Positions 34,160 through 43,552 of a DNA stretch of 51,672 bases are shown here, piece by piece. The notes under the pieces were generated by a model. That model saw nothing but the letters and a program-made list of their open reading frames with translations, was not told the DNA's origin and made no database searches. Source of the DNA: Clostridia bacterium. GTDB taxonomy: Bacteria; Bacillota; Clostridia; Oscillospirales; Acutalibacteraceae. Both the position numbers and the translations under genes were made by a program. Numbering within the stretch: position 1 is the stretch's first letter; every line of letters begins with the position of its first letter. The stretch is from contig JAFSXY010000128.1 in NCBI GenBank assembly GCA_017443805.1, forward strand, positions 1 to 51,672, written 5' to 3'.

Positions 34160-34924
34160 ATGCTGAAATTCGTTTCATGGAACGTAAACGGTCTGCGCGC
34201 CGTGGCGGGAAAAGGTTTCCGGGATATTTTTCAGGCGATGGACGCGGATTTCTTCTGTCTGCAGGAGACCAAACTGCAGGCAGGACAGATCGATCTTGCG
34301 TTTCCGGGGTATACGTCCTATTGGAACTACGCGGAAAAAAAGGGTTACTCCGGCACCTGTATTTTTACAAAGCACACGCCGCTTTCCGTCCGGTACGGGA
34401 TCGGCGAAGCGCAGCACGATACGGAAGGCCGCGTAATCACGCTGGAATACACGGACTTTTTTCTGGTCACCGTGTACACGCCCAACGCGAAGGATGATCT
34501 GTCAAGGCTTGCCTACAGACAGATATGGGAGGACGCGTTCCTTGCATACTTAAAACGGCTGGAGCGCGAAAAACCCGTTGTTTTCTGCGGGGACTTAAAC
34601 GTGGCGCACACCGAGATCGACTTAAAGAACCCCAAGACCAACCGGCACAGCGCCGGCTTTACGGATGAGGAACGCGCCAAATTTTCCGCGCTGCTCGCCG
34701 CCGGTTTTACGGATACCTTCCGGTATTTTTATCCGGACAAGACGGGCGCCTACTCCTGGTGGAGCTACCGCCGGAACGCCCGCGCGACAAACGCAGGCTG
34801 GAGGATCGATTATTTTATAGTAAGCGACTGTCTCCGGGATAAGCTTGTTGACGCTGAAATTTGCAGCGATATATACGGGTCGGATCACTGCCCGGTGGCG
34901 CTGATCGCGGATCTGAACGTTTGA
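34160..34924 (+). CDS. xth: Exodeoxyribonuclease III (AP endonuclease)
   Basis: A 254-residue base-excision-repair enzyme that cuts the DNA backbone at abasic sites. Family motifs are all present: [21 protein letters not shown] (metal-binding Glu), [27 protein letters not shown] (catalytic Asp/Asn), [20 protein letters not shown] and the C-terminal GSDHCPV with the catalytic Asp-His. Length is typical. The next gene begins 13 bases on and is probably cotranscribed. Confidence 0.96.
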   Translation: MLKFVSWNVNGLRAVAGKGFRDIFQAMDADFFCLQETKLQAGQIDLAFPGYTSYWNYAEKKGYSGTCIFTKHTPLSVRYGIGEAQHDTEGRVITLEYTDFFLVTVYTPNAKDDLSRLAYRQIWEDAFLAYLKRLEREKPVVFCGDLNVAHTEIDLKNPKTNRHSAGFTDEERAKFSALLAAGFTDTFRYFYPDKTGAYSWWSYRRNARATNAGWRIDYFIVSDCLRDKLVDAEICSDIYGSDHCPVALIADLNV

Positions 34925-34937
34925 GGGAGGATTGGTT

Positions 34938-36677
34938 ATGAGAACAGTATACGCAATGGACGCCGGATGGAAACGGAAAACGGCGGAGGCGGAGGAAGAG
35001 ACATATTCCCTGCCGCTGCAGACCGCTCTGCTGCAGCCGGAGGAGCCTGCGGAATTGTATCGCGTCTTTTCGGTGCCGGACGGCGATAACATCGGGGACT
35101 TCTTTCTTATCCTTGAACACCTGACGGCGGCGTTCGACGTGCTGATCGACGGCAAATTTGTCGCACATGCCGAAAGTCTGTTCGCACCGGTGTGCATCGA
35201 TATATCCGCATACGTGGTAAAAGGACAGCAACAGACGCTTTCGCTGCAGCTGCAGCCCGCCGCCGCGCCGGACAGCGCGTTTACCTTCGGGAGCGCAAAG
35301 ATCATCGGGACGCACAAATCTCACTTTGACCTCACCGTGCCGGGCGCGTCTCCCTTAAGCGTACAGACCTCGTTTACGGACGAAGGCGTTACAGTGACCG
35401 TAGACGCGGCGCTTGTCAACCCCAACAACTACGATATCGTGATATACAGGCTTGTCGACCCCGCCGGAAAGACCGTGGGCATCCGTACCGAACGGCCGAC
35501 CGCGCCGACGACGGTTTTCACGCTGCCCAAACCGATGCTGTGGGACGGCGTTCACGCTGCGTATAAATACCGCTTGGAAGCCGTACTGAAACGTGACGCC
35601 GCCGTATTGGACGTCGCCGAGCTCAGCTTCGGCATACGTAAGGCGCAGCTGGATCCCTCGGGATTATTCCGGCTGAACGGCCTGAAGATCCCGCTGGGCG
35701 GCGTTGCGCTTTTACCTGCCCCCGCGGACAGCACCGAAATGGAGCTTTTACATACGCTGGATGCAAACTGCGTAAAGATTTTTACGCTTTACCCCGACGA
35801 AAAGCTGCTGGATTTGTGCGATACGCTCGGCATTATTGTTTTTTTTACATTTTCTGTGGATACTGCCGACCGGGAAACGGAACTTGCCGGCACGATCAAG
35901 CTTCTGCAGAGCCATCCGTCGGTTTGCTTCTTGTGCTGCGACACACGCGATCTGAGCCTGCTTAAACAATTTACCGATACCGTACACAAATACGCACCGG
36001 AAATGCTCACCGTAGGCGGATGCGATATTCTGGACGAAGAGAGCTTATCCGATGCAGTACCGGACCTGCTGCTGCTGAAGATTTCGGAAACAGACGGAAG
36101 CGCAGAGGTTCTGGAACTGGAAACGAAAGTGACCGCCGCGCTGAAAGCGCACCCAGATTACCGTTTTGCGGTGTTCGCCGACGCGCCGGACGCCCTCGCG
36201 CAGACGGAAGACGCCGGCGCCGCTTTCTCCGTGTGGCATGAAAAGATCTGGCGGATCTTTTACAACAAGAAAAACGTGGTGGCCTACTTCGCAGGTTATC
36301 TGACCGACGGCGATACGCCTGACGCAACGCCCGGTCTGGTTTGTGCGGATCACGACGGCATAAAAGACGCGTTCTGGTTCTACCGCACGCAGTTCTCCGC
36401 CGACGGCTTTGTAAAGCTCTGCGCGCCGGAACACACAAGCACAACGCGCAAGCTGATCGACATAAAATGCTACACCAACACGCCGCCCATCCGCCTGACC
36501 GTAAACGGCAAGCAGAAGAAAAAATACAAATGCGACGCCATCTCCGACAGCGTGTATGTTTTCCGGAACATTAAGCTCCGCAAGCGCAACAACACGATCG
36601 TGATCTCCACCTCGGCCGGGACGGACTCGGAAGTGATCTACCGTCTGCGCAGGGCGCACGGCGCACAGACAGAATAA
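34938..36677 (+). CDS. GH2-like protein lacking the acid/base catalytic Glu
   Basis: A 579-residue protein with the glycoside hydrolase 2 layout: jelly-roll domain (~1-125), Ig-like domain (~128-232), the junction FGIRKA (231-236), the barrel entry GLFRLNGLKIPLGGVALL (242-259) and YPDEKLLDLCDTLGIIVFF (285-303), and a C-terminal beta domain with RLTVNGKQKKKY. The segment that in active members reads HPS...GNE is HPSVCFLCCDTRD (326-338), so the acid/base Glu is replaced by Arg, and no clear nucleophile Glu motif follows. It is short for GH2 and has no signal peptide. Likely a binding protein or pseudoenzyme. I start at ATG 34938, seven bases after GGGAGGA. Confidence 0.8.
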   Translation: MRTVYAMDAGWKRKTAEAEEETYSLPLQTALLQPEEPAELYRVFSVPDGDNIGDFFLILEHLTAAFDVLIDGKFVAHAESLFAPVCIDISAYVVKGQQQTLSLQLQPAAAPDSAFTFGSAKIIGTHKSHFDLTVPGASPLSVQTSFTDEGVTVTVDAALVNPNNYDIVIYRLVDPAGKTVGIRTERPTAPTTVFTLPKPMLWDGVHAAYKYRLEAVLKRDAAVLDVAELSFGIRKAQLDPSGLFRLNGLKIPLGGVALLPAPADSTEMELLHTLDANCVKIFTLYPDEKLLDLCDTLGIIVFFTFSVDTADRETELAGTIKLLQSHPSVCFLCCDTRDLSLLKQFTDTVHKYAPEMLTVGGCDILDEESLSDAVPDLLLLKISETDGSAEVLELETKVTAALKAHPDYRFAVFADAPDALAQTEDAGAAFSVWHEKIWRIFYNKKNVVAYFAGYLTDGDTPDATPGLVCADHDGIKDAFWFYRTQFSADGFVKLCAPEHTSTTRKLIDIKCYTNTPPIRLTVNGKQKKKYKCDAISDSVYVFRNIKLRKRNNTIVISTSAGTDSEVIYRLRRAHGAQTE

Positions 36678-36710
36678 ATCACGCTTTTGATCTGATTTAT
36701 GAAACAGCAA

Positions 36711-36744
36711 AACGGGTACGCCGCTTTTCAGCGACGTACCCGTT
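36711..36744. terminator. Terminator between convergent GH2-like and PPTase genes
   Basis: AACGGGTACG (36711-36720) and CGTACCCGTT (36735-36744) are perfect inverted repeats with a second small CGC/GCG pair inside. T-rich bases follow on either side, so it may work in both directions. Confidence 0.75.
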
Positions 36745-36772
36745 ATTATTGCGGCACGGAAACGGACGGACG

Positions 36773-37372
36773 TTACAAATCCGCCTGTGTCAGCGTACAG
36801 ATCACGTACCCTTCCGGATAAGAAAAAACAGCCGTTTCTTTGTCAAAATCGACCGTTTTCAGCCGTTTGGTAAAGCCCTCGCCTGACAGCTTGGCGAACG
36901 CCTCTTTGTACGTCCAGACCTCAAAAAAGCGGCGCAGCGTCTCGGGATCGGTCACGTCCCCTTCCGGCGGAAGCGCGCCGAAGATATAGGTTTTATCGGC
37001 GTCCGTACAAAAAAACTTTGTCAGATTTGCGGGAGAAGGACGGATCTGCTCGATATCAAAGCCCACTTCCCTGTCGGCAAAGGCGGCGCCTGCCAGCCTG
37101 CCCGCGTGGCTGACGGAAAAGAAAATACCGGCATCATCGACATAAGGCTTTCCCGTATCGGAAAGCCTTATCTGTATTTCTTCCGGCCGGCAGCCGGTCA
37201 AACGCGCCAGCTCGCGCCGTACCAGCATATCCGCCAGCACACAGCGCTTTTTATCATCAGCGAAACGGTACGCGTCGCATTTTTTCCGGCGTGCGGGCGA
37301 CATTTCGGCATATCCCGCGGCAAAAGCGGCGTCGGTCAGTTCGTCGATGTTTTCCACGATCACCCTGCACAT
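36773..37372 (-). CDS. 4'-phosphopantetheinyl transferase (Sfp-type)
   Basis: A 199-residue enzyme that moves phosphopantetheine from coenzyme A to a carrier-protein serine. Visible motifs: TGKPY, FFSVSHAG (residues 84-91), VGFDIEQI (103-110; Asp and Glu bind Mg) and FFEVWTYKEAFAKLSGEG with the catalytic Glu-Lys. Sfp-type enzymes are usually longer (about 220) but all motifs are complete. It starts nine bases after the stop of the carrier-protein gene, so its partner is almost certainly that protein. Confidence 0.93.
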   Translation of the reverse strand: MCRVIVENIDELTDAAFAAGYAEMSPARRKKCDAYRFADDKKRCVLADMLVRRELARLTGCRPEEIQIRLSDTGKPYVDDAGIFFSVSHAGRLAGAAFADREVGFDIEQIRPSPANLTKFFCTDADKTYIFGALPPEGDVTDPETLRRFFEVWTYKEAFAKLSGEGFTKRLKTVDFDKETAVFSYPEGYVICTLTQADL

Positions 37373-37381
37373 CGGACCGCT

Positions 37382-37612
37382 TTACATATCCCGATATTTT
37401 TCGATGATATCGATCGCGTCCTGCACCGTGGCAAGATCCATCGCCTCACGGTCGGGGATCTCCACATCAAAGGACTCCTCGATCTCCACGGCCAGATTGA
37501 CAAGCTCCAGGGAATTGAGCCCGAGATCGGTACGGATATTGGTCTCCGGGGTTATTTCTGCGGGATCGATATCCACAAACTCGCCGATGATCTCTCTCAT
37601 TTTTTCAAGCAT
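37382..37612 (-). CDS. Acyl/peptidyl carrier protein
   Basis: A 76-residue acidic four-helix carrier protein. RTDLGLNSLELVNLAVEIEE contains the DxxxNSLE variant of the attachment motif, Ser34 being the phosphopantetheine site. It lacks a fatty-acid synthase context (no fabD/F/G nearby) and sits between a condensation-like acyltransferase and a phosphopantetheinyl transferase, so it should be a dedicated carrier of that small pathway. Spacing to the neighbours is 18 and 9 bases. Confidence 0.94.
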   Translation of the reverse strand: MLEKMREIIGEFVDIDPAEITPETNIRTDLGLNSLELVNLAVEIEESFDVEIPDREAMDLATVQDAIDIIEKYRDM

Positions 37613-37630
37613 ACTGTATCCTCCGTTTTT

Positions 37631-39007
37631 TCATTCCACTAAATCAAGCAATTCCGAAATCCTTACGCCGGGATCTTCGATGCCTTTGAGAATGATTTTA
37701 ACCATATTTTCGTGTAATCTTTTTACGTCCGCCTCCGTAACGATCTTGCGGCGATACATATAATACATCATAATGCCGCCGGTTTTGGGATCCGGATAAC
37801 ACACGGCGTACATCGGGTTGAAATACCTGCCCGGCGTGTACGTCCGGAAATCGACGCTTACGTCGCCGAAATCCAGCGGCGGGATCGGCAGCCAGGAGAA
37901 CATACAGGAAGAAACGCCCTGCGTGGCGGAATGCCCGTACATTTTCATCAGCATCCCCCGCGCGTTGACGAACGGATAGCTTAAATGCCGGAACAGCTGC
38001 GTACGCACGCGCAGGAACTCGTCCAGCCCCTCTTTGAACGTCGCCGTTTCGGGGATGATCGTGCGCACCTGCAGCGTTTGCGCCATGCAGCCGCAGGTCC
38101 GTTTATCCTTATAGCTGATCCGCTTGCCGCACATCAGATTCATAAAGACGTCTTCCGTGCGGTAGTTGATGGCGGAAAGATAGGTCCGGATACCGAGCAT
38201 AAACAATGACTCCGGCGCGACGTTATTTTCCCTGCAGAATGCAAAAATCTTTTCGCCGTCCTCTTTCGGGATCAGGTACTGCGTTTCGTCCGCCTTGTCA
38301 TTTTGCGGCGCATAGGCGGCCTTTGTGACGCGCAGATCCGGATCGCCGGTTTTTTTGCGTTCTTTTTCCAGCAGCTGATTGCCGTGCACGCCTGCATAAA
38401 ACGGCTCGCCGCCCTCGGCGAAATAGGCCTTATAAAACGCTTCGCCCTTTTGGAGCCGTCCGGGGTCGTTTGCCCTTGCAAGCTCCTTGACGATATAGTC
38501 CTCAAAGGAATACAGCGGTTCGGGAAGCGCGGTCCGGTTATAAAGCGCGCGGTATACGCCCATCAGATCCATAAAGAAGATCATGATGCCGATGGCATCC
38601 AGCGCCAGATGCGTGCAGTTAAAATACACCCCGCGGTTCCCGTTTGCGGCTGTGTAGAAATAGATCCGGAACGTCTCGTCCTTTAAGAAGCGGATGGGCG
38701 CAGCTGCGTCTTTGCGGAAGAATTTCTCCTCCTCTTCGGCGGAGCCGAAATGAAGGACCGGCACGCTCTGCATCCGAAATTCGTCCACAAAATACTGTTG
38801 GATCTTTCCGTCCGTTTTGGTAAAACGCAGACGCAGCGCGTCGTTGCGTTCAAACTCCAAATTTAGGGCTTTGGTCAACAGATCGAAATCCAGATCCCGG
38901 TTCACCGCAAATGAAGCGGGCACGTTGACGATCTCTTTATGAAAGCTGAACGTCACCAGCATATAAATATTCTGCTGTGATGGCGTCAGGTCATACAGGC
39001 CTCCCAT
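37631..39007 (-). CDS. Stand-alone condensation-domain-like acyltransferase
   Basis: A 458-residue protein resembling non-ribosomal peptide synthetase condensation domains and related acyltransferases (the WES/PapA fold). It starts with GLYDLTPSQQNIYMLVTF, like the LTxxQ opening of C-domains. The HHxxxDG motif appears as THLALDA, keeping catalytic His133 and Asp137. It has no attached adenylation or carrier domain. It heads a three-gene operon with an ACP and a phosphopantetheinyl transferase and probably transfers an acyl group from that ACP to an unknown amine or alcohol. The ATG at 39007 follows AAGGAG. Confidence 0.82.
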   Translation of the reverse strand: MGGLYDLTPSQQNIYMLVTFSFHKEIVNVPASFAVNRDLDFDLLTKALNLEFERNDALRLRFTKTDGKIQQYFVDEFRMQSVPVLHFGSAEEEEKFFRKDAAAPIRFLKDETFRIYFYTAANGNRGVYFNCTHLALDAIGIMIFFMDLMGVYRALYNRTALPEPLYSFEDYIVKELARANDPGRLQKGEAFYKAYFAEGGEPFYAGVHGNQLLEKERKKTGDPDLRVTKAAYAPQNDKADETQYLIPKEDGEKIFAFCRENNVAPESLFMLGIRTYLSAINYRTEDVFMNLMCGKRISYKDKRTCGCMAQTLQVRTIIPETATFKEGLDEFLRVRTQLFRHLSYPFVNARGMLMKMYGHSATQGVSSCMFSWLPIPPLDFGDVSVDFRTYTPGRYFNPMYAVCYPDPKTGGIMMYYMYRRKIVTEADVKRLHENMVKIILKGIEDPGVRISELLDLVE

Positions 39008-39054
39008 GTGATCACTCCTTTCGTTCATTTTAACATAAGGCGCATGGAAATGCA

Positions 39055-39115
39055 ACAAAAAAAAGAAAGGCGTTTTGCGCAAAGCAGCCGCCCTGCGGAA
39101 CAGGACAGCTGCCTT
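39055..39115 (-). terminator. Terminator candidate of the hydrogenase operon
   Basis: On the minus strand, right after hydA, the imperfect stem 39115-39101 / 39094-39082 is followed by a small GCG-CAAAA-CGC hairpin and then TTTCTTTTTTTT (39068-39055). Confidence 0.55.
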
Positions 39116-39133
39116 CTGTTTATTGAACAAAGC

Positions 39134-40882
39134 TCAATATTTTTGTCTGACGGTGTAGCCGGTGTGCAGGATCTCATGCGCCTTATGCGAATTCGGCTCG
39201 CCGAAGAACTCCTCGTATACGCGCTTGATATCGGGGTTCTCATGGGATTTCCGGACGGGAAGCTGAATATCGTCATTATAAAGACCTGCCGCACGGACGG
39301 CGCGCACGTCGGTAAAGTTGCGCACGCTTGCGGGCTGGATGGGCTGGCCGCCGCCGTTGACGCAGCCGCCGGGACAAGCCATGACTTCGATAAAGTCATA
39401 CTGCTTTTCGCCACTCTTAACCATTTCAAGCACCTTTTTGGCGTTAACGGTGCCGGAGCAGACCGCCACACGAATCACGTTGCCGGCGATGGTGTAGGTG
39501 GCTTCCTTGATGCCCTGGGTACCGCGCACATCTTCAAACTCAAGCTTGGGCAGCTCTTCTTTTGTAAGCGTTTCGTACGCCGTACGGAGCGCCGCTTCCA
39601 TCACGCCGCCGGTCGCGCCGAAAATGGTGCCGGCGCCGGAGCCGAGGCCGAAGGGAAGATCGTAGGTGTCGTCAGGCAGCTCATTGAACAGGATACCCGC
39701 CTTTTTGATCATACGGGCAAGCTCTCTGACCGTCAGCACGGCGTCGATATCGGGCAGGCCCGGGACCGCAGTGTGGTCAAGACGCTCCGCCTCGAATTTC
39801 TTGGCGGTGCAGGGCATAACGCTGACAACGTAAATATCCTTGGGATCGATCCCCATCTTTTCGGCGTAATAGGTCTTGGCGGTCGCGCCGAACATTCCCT
39901 GCGGGGATTTGCAGGTGGAAAGATTGGGAATAAACTCCGGATAATAGGTCTCGCAGAACTTGATCCAGCCGGGCGAGCAAGAGGTGATCATCGGCAGATG
40001 GTCTTTTTTGGTATACCGGGTAATAAACTCGGTGGCCTCTTCCATGATGGTAAGGTCGGCGGAGAAGTTGGTATCGAACACCTTATCAAAGCCCAGCGCG
40101 CGGAGCGCGGCAACCAGCTTGCCGGTCACAACGCTGCCCATGGGATAGCCGAATTCCTCGCCGATGCCGACGCGCACCGCAGGCGCGGTCTGCACGATCA
40201 CATGCTTGGCGGGGTCTTCCAGCGCGGCGGCGACTTTCGCCGTATCGTCACGCTCGGAAAGCGCGCCCGTGGGACAGACCGTGATGCACTGTCCGCAGGA
40301 AATGCAGCCCACTTCGCCCAGGGGCTTTTCAAACGCGCAGCCGATATGCGTATCAAAACCTCTGGCGTTTGCGCCGATCACGCCGACGGCCTGATTGACC
40401 GTACATACGGCGGCGCAGCGGCGGCAAAGGATGCACTTCTCGTTATCCCGGTACATATGGGAAGCGGAACGGTCGATCTCGTACGTATTCTTGGCGCCGG
40501 CAAACGCGTTTTCGTCCTCGATGCCGTAATCGTGGCAGAGCTTCTGCAGCTCGCAGGAACCGGAACGCACGCAGGAAAGACATTCTTTTTTATGGTTGGA
40601 AAGCAGCAGCTCAAGATTGACTTTTCTGGCGGCAACCAGCTTGGGCGTATTGGTCTGCACCTCCATGCCTTCGGAAACCTTGGCGACGCAGGCGGGCACG
40701 GGGCCTCTGGCGCCGGTCGCTTCCACAAGGCAGATCCGGCACGCGCCGATCTCGTTGACGTCTCTTAAATAGCACAGCGTGGGGATATTGATACCGACCT
40801 TGCGGGCAGCATCAAGAATGGTAGTGCCGGCAGGCACGGTAACGGAAATTCCGTTGATTTTTACATTCACATCAGCCATCAT
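39134..40882 (-). CDS. hydA: [FeFe] hydrogenase catalytic subunit (HydA/HndD type)
   Basis: A 582-residue cytoplasmic iron-sulfur enzyme that makes or uses H2. Residues ~1-80 are a plant-type 2Fe-2S ferredoxin domain (CYLRDVNEIGACRICLVE). A His/Cys cluster motif follows (CLSCVRSGSCELQKLCHDYG), then two 4Fe-4S motifs (CILCRRCAAVC, CISCGQCITVCP). The H-cluster signatures are TSCSPGWIKFCE, MPCTAKKFEAER and MACPGGCVNGGGQP, and the small-subunit domain lies at the C-terminus. It is third in a NuoE-NuoF-HydA operon, i.e. the trimeric electron-bifurcating (NADH plus ferredoxin) type. Confidence 0.96.
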   Translation of the reverse strand: MMADVNVKINGISVTVPAGTTILDAARKVGINIPTLCYLRDVNEIGACRICLVEATGARGPVPACVAKVSEGMEVQTNTPKLVAARKVNLELLLSNHKKECLSCVRSGSCELQKLCHDYGIEDENAFAGAKNTYEIDRSASHMYRDNEKCILCRRCAAVCTVNQAVGVIGANARGFDTHIGCAFEKPLGEVGCISCGQCITVCPTGALSERDDTAKVAAALEDPAKHVIVQTAPAVRVGIGEEFGYPMGSVVTGKLVAALRALGFDKVFDTNFSADLTIMEEATEFITRYTKKDHLPMITSCSPGWIKFCETYYPEFIPNLSTCKSPQGMFGATAKTYYAEKMGIDPKDIYVVSVMPCTAKKFEAERLDHTAVPGLPDIDAVLTVRELARMIKKAGILFNELPDDTYDLPFGLGSGAGTIFGATGGVMEAALRTAYETLTKEELPKLEFEDVRGTQGIKEATYTIAGNVIRVAVCSGTVNAKKVLEMVKSGEKQYDFIEVMACPGGCVNGGGQPIQPASVRNFTDVRAVRAAGLYNDDIQLPVRKSHENPDIKRVYEEFFGEPNSHKAHEILHTGYTVRQKY

Positions 40883-40893
40883 TCCGTTCCTCC

Positions 40894-42774
40894 TTATTTC
40901 TTACTGATAGCGTTTTTCTTGCAGTTCGTCATGCAAACGCCGCACTTGACGCACTTGTCGGGATCGATCACATAAGAAGGAAGCTTGTGACCGGGCGCGA
41001 CGTAATCCGTCTTGCTGATGGCGCTCGCAGGACAGTTCTTCGCGCACAGGCCGCAGCCGATGCAGGCGTCCTTGTCGATGGTGAACGTCAGCAGATCCTT
41101 GCACACGCCGGCGGGACATTTCTTGTCGCGCACGTGGGCAATGTACTCGTCCTTGAAGCGCAGATAGGTGGAAAGCACGGGATTGGGAGCGGTCTGGCCG
41201 AGCGCGCACAGCGAGTTGTTCTTGATGTAGTAGCAAAGCTCTTCCATCTTGTCCAGATCTTCCATAGTGCCCTTGCCGGAGGTGATCTTTTCCAGAATTT
41301 CATACAGACGTCTGGTGCCCACGCGGCAGGGCGTGCACTTGCCGCAGGACTCGTCCACCGTAAAGCCGAGGAAAAACTTGGCGATATCGACCATGCAGTT
41401 GTCCTCGTCCATGATGATCAATCCGCCTGAGCCGACGATAGAACCGATCGCCGCAAGACTCTCGTAGTCGATGGGCGTATCCAGGAACTCCGCCGGGATG
41501 CAGCCGCCGGAAGGACCGCCGGTCTGCGCAGCCTTGAACTTTTTGCCGTTCGGGATGCCGCCGCCGATATCCTCGACGATCTCGCGCAGCGTGGTGCCCA
41601 TGGGGATCTCCACAAGGCCGGTGCGGTTGATCTTGCCGCCGAGCGCAAACACCTTGGTGCCCTTGCTGGTCTCGGTGCCCATGGAGCTGAAAAATTCCGC
41701 GCCCTTGAGGATGATCTGCGGAATGTTGGCGTAGGTTTCCACGTTGTTGTTATTGGAGGGCTTGCCGAACAGACCTTTCTCCGCCGGGAAGGGCGGACGG
41801 GTCCTGGGCTCACCGCGGTTGCCTTCGATGGAGGTCATAAGCGCCGTTTCCTCGCCGCAGACAAACGCGCCGGCGCCCAGACGGATGTGCAGGTCAAAAT
41901 CAAAGCCGCTGCCGAAGATATTCTTGCCCAGCAGGCCGTAGCTGCGGGCGTCGTCGATCGCCTTCTGCAGATGCGCGACGGCGATGGGATATTCCGCACG
42001 CACGTAAACGTAACCCTCGGTCGCGCCGATGGCGTAACCGCAGATGGCCATGGCTTCCACGATGCAATGGGGATCGCCTTCCAAAATGGAACGGTCCATA
42101 AACGCGCCGGGGTCGCCCTCGTCCGCGTTGCAGACCACGTATTTCTGGTCTGCTTTATAAAGAGATGCAAAATACCATTTTTTACCGGTGGAGAAGCCGG
42201 CGCCGCCGCGGCCGCGAAGGCCGGAATCGGTGACGACCTTGATGACTTCCTCGGGCGTCATCTCGTTGAGCACCTTGTTCAGCGCGGCATAACCGTCCAT
42301 TGCGATATACTCGTCAATGTTTTCGGGATCGATCGTACCGCAGTTGCGCAGCGCGACGCGCTCCTGCTTTGCATAGAACGTGGCGTCCTTCAGCGCGCTG
42401 ACAGGCTTGCTGCCCTCGCTGTACACGAACTCCTCGACAACGCTGCCGCCCTTGAGGTGCTTTTCAACGACCTCTTTCGCTTTTTCAGCGGTCATTTTAA
42501 CATATGTAACTTTTTCTTTGCCTGCCTCCAGGACCTCGATCACGGGCTCATACTGACAGATACCGATACAGCCGGTCTGTGTGACGCTCACCTTATCGGA
42601 AAGGCCCGCCTTGGCGATTTCCTCCGTCAGGGTATCCAGCACGGGACGCGCGCCGGCAGCAATACCGCAGGTCGCCATACCGACGACGACGCGGATGTCG
42701 CCGCTGCCCTCTTCAGGCAGAACTTTACTTCTCATTTTTTCTCTGATCGCAGCAAGATCTGCTAATGATTTCAT
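40894..42774 (-). CDS. hydB: NuoF-like hydrogenase subunit (HydB/HndC type)
   Basis: A 626-residue FMN- and NAD(H)-binding subunit. The N-terminal ~120 residues form a thioredoxin-like 2Fe-2S domain (MATCGIAAGA, GCIGICQYEP). The NuoF core begins near residue 190 with GLRGRGGAGFSTGKKW and includes the 4Fe-4S motif SCGKCTPCRVG. Two C-terminal ferredoxin motifs are CIGCGLCAKNCP and CVKCGVCMTNC. In bifurcating hydrogenases this subunit splits electrons between NADH and ferredoxin. It starts 41 bases after hydC and ends 11 bases before hydA. Confidence 0.96.
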   Translation of the reverse strand: MKSLADLAAIREKMRSKVLPEEGSGDIRVVVGMATCGIAAGARPVLDTLTEEIAKAGLSDKVSVTQTGCIGICQYEPVIEVLEAGKEKVTYVKMTAEKAKEVVEKHLKGGSVVEEFVYSEGSKPVSALKDATFYAKQERVALRNCGTIDPENIDEYIAMDGYAALNKVLNEMTPEEVIKVVTDSGLRGRGGAGFSTGKKWYFASLYKADQKYVVCNADEGDPGAFMDRSILEGDPHCIVEAMAICGYAIGATEGYVYVRAEYPIAVAHLQKAIDDARSYGLLGKNIFGSGFDFDLHIRLGAGAFVCGEETALMTSIEGNRGEPRTRPPFPAEKGLFGKPSNNNNVETYANIPQIILKGAEFFSSMGTETSKGTKVFALGGKINRTGLVEIPMGTTLREIVEDIGGGIPNGKKFKAAQTGGPSGGCIPAEFLDTPIDYESLAAIGSIVGSGGLIIMDEDNCMVDIAKFFLGFTVDESCGKCTPCRVGTRRLYEILEKITSGKGTMEDLDKMEELCYYIKNNSLCALGQTAPNPVLSTYLRFKDEYIAHVRDKKCPAGVCKDLLTFTIDKDACIGCGLCAKNCPASAISKTDYVAPGHKLPSYVIDPDKCVKCGVCMTNCKKNAISKK

Positions 42775-42815
42775 AGAGCAAATATTCCTTCCTTCAATTT
42801 TGGATTATTTCCGGT

Positions 42816-43310
42816 TTATTCGTACTTTTTCAGAATGTCGGGAATCATATCCGGCGTCAGACGACCGTAAACGTCTTCATTGATCATCATAACGGGTGCA
42901 AGACCGCACGCGCCGATGCAGCGGCAGGCCTCCAGCGAGAATTTCGCGTCGTTGGTGCATTCGCCCGGCTCAATGCCCAGCAGCTCGCAGAGCTTGTCCA
43001 GCACCTGCTGGGAACCCTTGACGTAACACGCCGTACCCAGACAGACGGAAATGTTGTACGTGCCCTTGGGAGAAAGCGCGAACTGCGCATAGAACGTGGC
43101 TACGCCGTACACCTTTTCCATGGGGACGTCCAGCCCCTCGGCGATCATCTTCTGCACCTCGTAAGGCAGATATCCGTAAATCGCCTGCGCTTCCTGCATC
43201 ACTGCCATCAGGCGGCTTCTGTCACCGTTTGCCGCAGCAATGACGTCTTTGAGCTTTGCTTCCTGCTCGGGCGTTCCCTGAAAGGGAAGCTTGCTGATCT
43301 TTTTGACCAT
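42816..43310 (-). CDS. hydC: NuoE-like hydrogenase subunit (HydC/HndA type)
   Basis: A 164-residue thioredoxin-fold 2Fe-2S protein. The four cluster cysteines are in SVCLGTACYVKG and ACRCIGACGLAPV, the normal NuoE pattern, after a helical N-terminal bundle (LMAVMQEAQAIYGYLP). The ATG at 43310 has GGAGG upstream; an upstream open extension has no ribosome site. First gene of the hydrogenase operon; its own promoter in the AT-rich region 43380-43450 was not clear. Confidence 0.94.
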   Translation of the reverse strand: MVKKISKLPFQGTPEQEAKLKDVIAAANGDRSRLMAVMQEAQAIYGYLPYEVQKMIAEGLDVPMEKVYGVATFYAQFALSPKGTYNISVCLGTACYVKGSQQVLDKLCELLGIEPGECTNDAKFSLEACRCIGACGLAPVMMINEDVYGRLTPDMIPDILKKYE

Positions 43311-43490
43311 AAATTTTCCTCCGTATAAAAATATCCAAAAATAAACGAACCCGCGTCTGCGCGGCAAGAAAAAACAGAAAGCCGCGTAAACTCACAGTAC
43401 AGTATAGCATATGTTTTTTTCCGCGTAAATAGGAAAATGCAAAAAAATTGACAAAATTTTGACAATTTATGCCCGCGCGCCGAAAAACAT

Positions 43491-43519
43491 TTGACCTTTC
43501 CGGTGCGTTGTGTTATATT
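43491..43519 (+). promoter_or_regulatory. Promoter of the esterase gene
   Basis: TTGACC (43491-43496), a 17-base spacer and TATATT (43514-43519), 33 bases before the ATG. Two further TTGACA boxes lie at 43448 and 43459. Confidence 0.7.
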
Positions 43520-43552
43520 TTATTTAATTTAGCATAAAAAGGGGCGTCAGTC

